DNA of 64,000 bases, from the NCBI RefSeq assembly GCF_029223485.1, contig NZ_JARHTP010000003.1, positions 62,001 to 126,000 on the forward strand. The letters are read 5' to 3'. The notes under the pieces were generated by a model. That model was not told where the DNA came from and made no database searches. It saw only the letters and a program-made list of their open reading frames with translations. A program made the position numbers and the translations under genes. The DNA is from Streptomyces coacervatus. Lineage in GTDB: Bacteria; Actinomycetota; Actinomycetes; Streptomycetales; Streptomycetaceae. This document shows, piece after piece, positions 59,074-64,000 of this stretch (positions are counted from its first letter, which is position 1; each line of letters starts with the position of its first letter).

Positions 59074-60362
59074 GGGATCCTCCCTGCGCCCGCGCCGCGC
59101 GCCACCTCTCGGTCGGCCGCCTCGGCGCTGTCGATCTTTGTGTGCAGGGTAGGCGTCCAGCCGACGTCGGCCGTGAGGTCGCGCTCGCTGCCCGAGTTGT
59201 AGGCGTTGTAGACGGCGAGCAGGTCGACGGGCCAGCCGTTGAAGAGGGTGCCGGTCTGGTGCAGGGCGGTGCCGTTCCAGCTCTTCACGAGGTCGGCGGC
59301 CTCGACATGGCCGGGTGTGTGGAAGGCGTTGTTCTCGGCGTAGATGGCGGACTCGGTGGAGACGCCGAGCGAGTAGCGGTATTCGGCGCCCTCAGGGACG
59401 ACGTACCGGTTGTCGTAGACATGCACCTGCCCGAAGCGGACGCGGGGCGCGCGCTGGACGACCGACTCGAACTGGTTGTGGTGCAGGGTGACCCGCAGCT
59501 TGCCGCGGTCGCCCGTCGCCGAGTCGCTGTTGCCGATGAGCATCGCCTTGTCGTGGTCGGCGAATCGGCTCCAGGAGACGGTGACCAGGTCGGAGCCGTT
59601 GGTGATGTCCAGCAGGCCGTCGTGGCGCAGGTAGTTGCGGGCGAAGTAGGTGGGTTCCTTGGCGTCCGGGTGGCCCTTGTCGGACGCCGTGATGTGGTCG
59701 ATCCACACATGCGTGGCGCCGGTCAGCCAGATGTTGTCGTACGTCGTCTTCCAGTCGCCGAGGCCGCCGGTGTTGGGCTGCCAGACGGGGAAGCAGTCGT
59801 AGGCGTCGCGCAGGTCGAGGTTGCGGATGATGACGTTGTTGGCGTTCTTGACCTGGAGGTTTGCGCCCTTGAGGACGGCGGAGGAACCGAGGCCGACGAT
59901 GGTGGTGTTGGAGCCGACGGGCAGGGTGACCCACTCCGCCTGCTTGGCCGCCGAGGCCTGGCGGGCGTCCTCCTGCGCGCCGCTGGGCCTGGCCGAACCC
60001 CAGGTGCGGGGATCGTAGGCGGCCAGGTACTTCTTCACGCTGTACCCGTCGGTGGCGTAGTCGGCGCAGTCCAGGTGGTGGCCCTCGTCGTCGGTGTTGG
60101 CGTCGATGGTCCCGGCGATCTTGATGATCTTCGGGGTGTCGCTGCCGCCGTCGAGGGCGCGGACGAGGCCGGCGCGGTCGGTGACGGTGTGGACATGGGC
60201 GTCGTCGGCGGCCGATCCGCCGGTGGTGCCGGTGCCGTAGGCGGCCCAGCCGTCGTCGACGGGGAGGGTGTCGCGGCTGATGTCTCGGGCGTTGTCGGCG
60301 TGCGCAGGGACGCCCAGTGTCCCCAACACAGCTGCTGCGACGGCGATCTGACGGAGTCTCAT
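59070..60362 (-). CDS. Secreted pectate lyase, PL1-type (copy b)
   Basis: Protein of 430 residues with a short signal peptide (MRLRQIAVAAAVLGTLG, cut near AHA). It is a clear paralogue of copy a (50570-51883): GWAAYGTGTTGGSAADDAHV, TTIVGLGSSAVLKG, ATHVWIDHITASDKG, VTLHHNQF, QRAPRVRFGQVHVYDNRY, and the similar end GWTPTLHTKIDSAEAA. Its ATG overlaps the permease stop (ATGA), so a secreted lyase is translated from the transporter transcript. Confidence 0.92.
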   Translation of the reverse strand: MRLRQIAVAAAVLGTLGVPAHADNARDISRDTLPVDDGWAAYGTGTTGGSAADDAHVHTVTDRAGLVRALDGGSDTPKIIKIAGTIDANTDDEGHHLDCADYATDGYSVKKYLAAYDPRTWGSARPSGAQEDARQASAAKQAEWVTLPVGSNTTIVGLGSSAVLKGANLQVKNANNVIIRNLDLRDAYDCFPVWQPNTGGLGDWKTTYDNIWLTGATHVWIDHITASDKGHPDAKEPTYFARNYLRHDGLLDITNGSDLVTVSWSRFADHDKAMLIGNSDSATGDRGKLRVTLHHNQFESVVQRAPRVRFGQVHVYDNRYVVPEGAEYRYSLGVSTESAIYAENNAFHTPGHVEAADLVKSWNGTALHQTGTLFNGWPVDLLAVYNAYNSGSERDLTADVGWTPTLHTKIDSAEAADREVARGAGAGRIP

Positions 60363-61243
60363 CCCTTCACCGCCCCCGCGCTGAAGCCGGTGATCAGCCA
60401 CTTCTGGATGAAGGCGAACACGATCACGACGGGTACGGCCGCGATGATGCCGCCCGCGGCGAGCGCGCCGAGGTCGACGCTGTCCGCGCTCATCAGCGTG
60501 TTGAGGCCGACCGGGATGGTCTGCTTGCTCTGGTCGCTGAGGAACATCAGGGCGAACAGGAAGTGGTTCCAGGCGTGCACGAAGGCGAAGGAGCCGACGG
60601 CGATCAGCCCGGGCCGCAGCAGCGGGAGTACGACGATGCGGAAGGCGGTGAACCGGTTGCAGCCGTCGACCCAGGCGGCCTCTTCGAGCGAGTACGGCAC
60701 GTTCCGGATGAAGCCGCTGATCAGGATCATCGACAGCGGCAGCTGGAAGACGGTCTCGGCGATGACGACACTGGCCAGCGAGTTGATCATCCGCAGGTTG
60801 GCGAAGATCTCGAACAGCGGCACCAGGAGCAGCGCGCCCGGCACGAACTGCGTGCAGAGCAGGGCCAGCATGAAGGCCTTCTTGATCCGGAAGTCGAACC
60901 GGGCGAGGGCGTAACCGCCGGCCAGCGCTACCACGGTCGTCATCACCAGGGTCGCGACGCCGACGAGCACGCTGTTGTGGAAGTAGGTGCCGAAGGCCCG
61001 CTCGTTCCAGACCTTCTCGAAGTGGTCGAACGTCATCGGCCAGGGCACGAGGGAGGTCGAGCCGGCCGGGCGCAGAGCAAAGAGAAGGATCCAGTAGAAG
61101 GGGATGAGCGTGAAGAGCAGGTAGAGGGAGAGCGGGAGGTAGATGTGCCGGCGGGGGACCTCGTCCCAGGCGCGGCGCTTCTTCCGCGGCCGGGCGGGCT
61201 CGGACGCCGCGCGCTCCGGCGCGGGGGCGATCTCGGTGATCAC
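60359..61243 (-). CDS. Sugar ABC transporter permease (MalG-like)
   Basis: Membrane protein of 294 residues with six predicted helices. The ATPase-contact EAA loop is EEAAWVDGCNRFTAFRIVVL followed by PLLRPG. The C-terminus ITGFSAGAVKG is typical of the MalG/CUT1 group. GTG start overlaps the MalF-like stop (GTGA) and the stop overlaps the PL1 ATG. It pairs with the next gene to form the channel. Confidence 0.94.
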   Translation of the reverse strand: MITEIAPAPERAASEPARPRKKRRAWDEVPRRHIYLPLSLYLLFTLIPFYWILLFALRPAGSTSLVPWPMTFDHFEKVWNERAFGTYFHNSVLVGVATLVMTTVVALAGGYALARFDFRIKKAFMLALLCTQFVPGALLLVPLFEIFANLRMINSLASVVIAETVFQLPLSMILISGFIRNVPYSLEEAAWVDGCNRFTAFRIVVLPLLRPGLIAVGSFAFVHAWNHFLFALMFLSDQSKQTIPVGLNTLMSADSVDLGALAAGGIIAAVPVVIVFAFIQKWLITGFSAGAVKG

Positions 61244-62175
61244 TTCTCCTCACCTCCGAACTTGCTCAGCCGCAGATAGACCATCGAGCAGAAGAGCAGA
61301 ATCACGAACGCCACCGTGGTCAGGGCCGATGCGTAGCCGAAGTTGTGCGCGTCCACGCTGGTGTTGGCGATGTACAGCGGGAGCGTGGTCGTCTCCCCGG
61401 CCGGTCCGCCGCCGGTGAGGGTGTAGAGCAGGTCGACGTTGTTGAACTCCCACACCGCGCGCAGCAGCGTCGACAGCACGATCGCGTCCTTCAGGTGCGG
61501 GAGCGTGATGTGCCAGAACTGCTTGAGGCGGCTCGCCCCGTCGACCTCGGCGGCCTCGTACAGGTCCTTCGAGACGGACTGCAGGTCGGCGAGGATGAGG
61601 ATCGCGAAGAAGGGGACGCCTCGCCAGAGATCGGCAACTATGGCTGCCGGGAAGACAGTTGAAGTGTCCGAGAGCCAGCTCGTGCCGTAGGAGCCGATGC
61701 CCAGGTCGGCCAGGTAACGGGTGATGCCCGTCTGGGAGTTGTAGAGCAGCACCCAGATCGCGGACGTCAGCACACCGGACACGGCCCATGGGGAGAAGAC
61801 CAGCGCACGGCCCACCGCGCGGCCCACGAAGGTCTGGTTGACGATGAGGGCGAGCGCCAGACCGAACAGCAGCTGCAGACCCACCTCGACGACGACCCAC
61901 TTGGCGCTGAAGGTCAGCGTGTCCCAGAACTGGGTGTCCTTGGTGAAGATCTGGACGAAGTTGTCGAAGCCCGCGTAGCCGTTCCGCCATGGCTTGGTGG
62001 GGTTGAAGTTCTGCAGGCTGTAGTAGAAGACGCTGATCACCGGGTAGGCGATGAAGCCCAGCATGAGCAGGGCCGCCGGGGCGATCAGCAGGTACGGCAG
62101 CCTGCGCGGCGTGGCGGAGGCACGGCGCCGCCGGGGTGGCGCGGGCGGTTTCGCCACGGCTGCGGCTTGGGCCAT
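61240..62175 (-). CDS. Sugar ABC transporter permease (MalF-like)
   Basis: Membrane protein of 311 residues, CUT1 MalF type. A basic N-terminus (PRRRRASATPRRLPY) precedes six helices, and the EAA loop is YEAAEVDGASRLKQFWHITL. ATG 62175 follows CGGAGAA and is preferred over the open-frame start at 62244. It leads the putative transcript permeases - PL1 - oxidoreductase - PmoA-like - GH43. An AAGCGCTT palindrome lies 34-41 bp upstream. Confidence 0.94.
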   Translation of the reverse strand: MAQAAAVAKPPAPPRRRRASATPRRLPYLLIAPAALLMLGFIAYPVISVFYYSLQNFNPTKPWRNGYAGFDNFVQIFTKDTQFWDTLTFSAKWVVVEVGLQLLFGLALALIVNQTFVGRAVGRALVFSPWAVSGVLTSAIWVLLYNSQTGITRYLADLGIGSYGTSWLSDTSTVFPAAIVADLWRGVPFFAILILADLQSVSKDLYEAAEVDGASRLKQFWHITLPHLKDAIVLSTLLRAVWEFNNVDLLYTLTGGGPAGETTTLPLYIANTSVDAHNFGYASALTTVAFVILLFCSMVYLRLSKFGGEEK

Positions 62176-62204
62176 GACTGTTCTCCGTTCGGTGCAGTTC
62201 GATG

Positions 62205-62219
62205 CAGGAAGCGCTTGCT
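62205..62219. promoter_or_regulatory. AAGCGCTT palindrome upstream of the permease operon
   Basis: CAGGAAGCGCTTGCT (core 62209-62216), in the 65-bp space between the dehydratase stop and the MalF-like start. On the minus strand it reads AGCAAGCGCTTCC, shared with the site at 55283-55296. A LacI-family or catabolite-type operator is likely; no such regulator gene is in the window. Confidence 0.6.
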
Positions 62220-62240
62220 TGACGGGCATGAGAAAGGCAC

Positions 62241-63962
62241 TCAACCGGCGTACGGGTCAGGCACCTTCCCCGGACGGGCCAGGAACTCGAAGTCGCAGCC
62301 GGTGTCGGCCTGGGTGATCTGTTCGTTGTAGAGCGCGCCGTAGCCGCGCTCGTAACGGGTGGGCGGGGGCGTCCACTCCGCCCTGCGCCGCCCCAACTCC
62401 TCGTCGTCCACGTGGAGATGGAGGGTGCGTGCCTCGACGTCGAGGGTGATGAGGTCCCCGGAGCGGACGAGGGCCAGCGGTCCGCCGATGTACGACTCGG
62501 GCGCCACGTGCAGTACGCAGGCGCCGTAACTCGTGCCGCTCATCCGGGCGTCGGAGATCCGCACCATGTCCCGCACGCCCTGCTTGAGCAGATGGTCCGG
62601 GATCGGCAGCATCCCGTACTCGGGCATGCCCGGGCCGCCCTTGGGGCCGGCGTTGCGCAGCACCAGCACGCTGTCGGCGGTGATGTTCAACTCCGGGTCG
62701 TTGATGGTGCGTTGCATGGTCCGGTAGTCGTCGAAGACGACGGCGGGACCGGTGTGTTCGAGCAGGTGCTGCTCGGCGGCGATGTGCTTGATGACGGCGC
62801 CGTCCGGGCAGAGGTTGCCGCGCAGGACGGCGACGCCGCCCTCGCTCGCGACCGGGTTGTCGCGGGGCCGGATGACGTCGTCGTTGTGGACCTGGGCGCC
62901 GTCGAGCTGTTCCCGGAGGGTGTCGTACGAGACCGTCGGCCGGTCCAGGTGGAGCAGGTCCGGGATGCGGGAGAGAAACCCGGGCAGGCCGCCGGCGAAG
63001 TGGAAGTCCTCCATGAGGTACGTCTGTCCGCCGGGCCGGACGTCGGCCAGCACCGGCACTGTGCGCGCGATGCGGTCGAAGTCGTCGAGGGTGAGCCGGA
63101 CACCTGCCCGACCCGCCATGGCGATCAGATGGATGACGGCGTTGGTGGAGCCGCCGAGGCCGAGGACCGTGGTGACGGCGTCCTCGAAGGCGTCGGCGGT
63201 CAGGATGTCCGTCAACTTCCGATCCCTGTAGACCAGTTCGACGATGCGCAGGCCCGCCGCGGCGGCCATCCGGTCGTGCCCGGAGTCGACGGCCGGGATG
63301 CTGGAGGCGCCCGGTACGGTCACGCCGAGCGCCTCGGCGGCGGCGGTGAGCGTGGACGCCGTACCCATCGTCATGCAGTGACCGGGCGAACGCGCAAGCC
63401 CGCTCTCCAGCTCCTGCAACTCGCAGTCGCCGATGAGGCCGGCGCGCTTGTCGTCCCAGTACTTCCACATGTCGGTGCCGGAGCCGAGCACCTCGTTGCG
63501 CCAGTGGCCCGGCAGCATGGGCCCGGCGGGCACGAAGACGGTCGGCAGGTCGACGCTGGCCGCGCCCATGAGCAGGGCGGGGGTGGACTTGTCGCAACCG
63601 CCCATGAGCACGGCCCCGTCGACCGGATACGACCGCAGCAGTTCCTCGGTCTCCATCGCGAGCATGTTGCGGTAGAGCATCGGGGTCGGCTTCTGGAAGG
63701 TCTCGGAGAGGGTGGAGACGGGGAACTCCAGCGGGAAGCCGCCCGCCTGCCACACCCCGCGTTTCACGGCCTGGGCACGGTCTCTGAGATGCGCATGACA
63801 GGGATTGATGTCCGACCAGGTGTTGAGGATCGCGATGACCGGCTTGCCGAGGTGCTCCTCGGGCAGATAGCCGAGCTGCCGGGTCCGGGCCCGGTGACTG
63901 AAGGACCGCAGCCCGTCCGTCCCGTACCACTGATGGCTTCTGAGCTCCTCCGGTGACTTCAT
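62241..63962 (-). CDS. IlvD/Edd-family sugar-acid dehydratase
   Basis: Iron-sulfur dehydratase of 573 residues from ATG 63962 (MKSPEELRSHQWYG). In-frame codons continue to the window edge, so an earlier start cannot be excluded. The cluster ligands are in DINPCHAHL, MGGCDKSTPALLMGA and SPGHCMTMGTASTLTA. The branch resembles L-arabinonate/D-xylonate/galactonate dehydratases rather than IlvD itself, given the RSHQWYGTDGLRSFSHR start. It would dehydrate an aldonic acid from arabinose, galactose or a uronate to a 2-keto-3-deoxy acid. It is followed by the sugar permease genes. Confidence 0.87.
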   Translation of the reverse strand: MKSPEELRSHQWYGTDGLRSFSHRARTRQLGYLPEEHLGKPVIAILNTWSDINPCHAHLRDRAQAVKRGVWQAGGFPLEFPVSTLSETFQKPTPMLYRNMLAMETEELLRSYPVDGAVLMGGCDKSTPALLMGAASVDLPTVFVPAGPMLPGHWRNEVLGSGTDMWKYWDDKRAGLIGDCELQELESGLARSPGHCMTMGTASTLTAAAEALGVTVPGASSIPAVDSGHDRMAAAAGLRIVELVYRDRKLTDILTADAFEDAVTTVLGLGGSTNAVIHLIAMAGRAGVRLTLDDFDRIARTVPVLADVRPGGQTYLMEDFHFAGGLPGFLSRIPDLLHLDRPTVSYDTLREQLDGAQVHNDDVIRPRDNPVASEGGVAVLRGNLCPDGAVIKHIAAEQHLLEHTGPAVVFDDYRTMQRTINDPELNITADSVLVLRNAGPKGGPGMPEYGMLPIPDHLLKQGVRDMVRISDARMSGTSYGACVLHVAPESYIGGPLALVRSGDLITLDVEARTLHLHVDDEELGRRRAEWTPPPTRYERGYGALYNEQITQADTGCDFEFLARPGKVPDPYAG

Positions 63963-64000
63963 ATGGACCACCCGGCGGCTATGGCGGCGACCTCGGCGCG

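Overview
The window is high-GC, gene-dense DNA with many GTG and TTG starts, four-base stop/start overlaps, very few TTA codons, Tat and LAxTG-sortase substrates, and an ectoine operon. This points to a Streptomyces (or close relative) chromosome. The 5' part, from a cob operon through an LAETG protein to ectABCD, resembles as I recall it the gene order of the Streptomyces coelicolor SCO1849-SCO1867 area. I could not run a comparison.

Layout: (1) 1-15.4 kb is a corrin-ring operon: cobN (cut by the window edge), a ChlI/ChlD-type chelatase subunit, cobO, cobB, cobI, a convergent ZIP metal transporter, then cobM, cobL, a cbiG-cobJ fusion, cobH, cbiX with a His-rich tail, and a CobC-like PLP enzyme. 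Nearly every pair overlaps by a few bases. (2) 15.5-22.1 kb holds an LAETG cell-wall protein, an amidohydrolase, a polar amino-acid ABC importer, a class V aminotransferase and a DinB-like protein. (3) 22.4-25.6 kb is ectABCD, for ectoine and 5-hydroxyectoine, preceded by a 306-bp regulatory region. (4) 25.7-39.2 kb is mixed: an ECF sigma factor with a zinc-finger/MDMPI anti-sigma candidate, a PLP enzyme, a DsbA-like protein, two GNATs, a GlxA-type regulator divergent from an MFS exporter, a DUF1349 protein, an alpha-ketoglutarate-semialdehyde-dehydrogenase-like ALDH divergent from an IclR regulator, a penicillin-binding protein and an NCS2 purine permease. (5) 39.4-64 kb is a pectin/rhamnogalacturonan-I degradation region: a SigE-type sigma factor with a membrane partner, a PL4-type lyase, two PL9-type and three PL1-type pectate lyases, two CE8 pectin methylesterases, a CE12 rhamnogalacturonan acetylesterase, a secreted tandem-GH43 protein, a cytoplasmic GH43, PmoA-like and Gfo/Idh/MocA proteins, a sugar ABC importer without its own ATPase, and an IlvD/Edd sugar-acid dehydratase.

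How it works together (inference): secreted lyases and esterases strip and cut pectin and RG-I, GH43 enzymes remove arabinose or galactose side chains, and the lipoprotein plus two permeases import oligosaccharides. The cytoplasmic GH43, oxidoreductase and IlvD/Edd dehydratase process them. The ALDH 30 kb away could finish an oxidative sugar-acid route to 2-oxoglutarate. Shared AAGCGCTT palindromes and one TTA-containing (bldA-type) lyase gene suggest how the cluster is controlled.

Two families of short repeats recur: family A (3 copies, one in frame inside cobB and carrying a terminator-like hairpin) and family B (5 copies, mostly at gene ends). No rRNA, tRNA, CRISPR array, transposase or integrase was seen.
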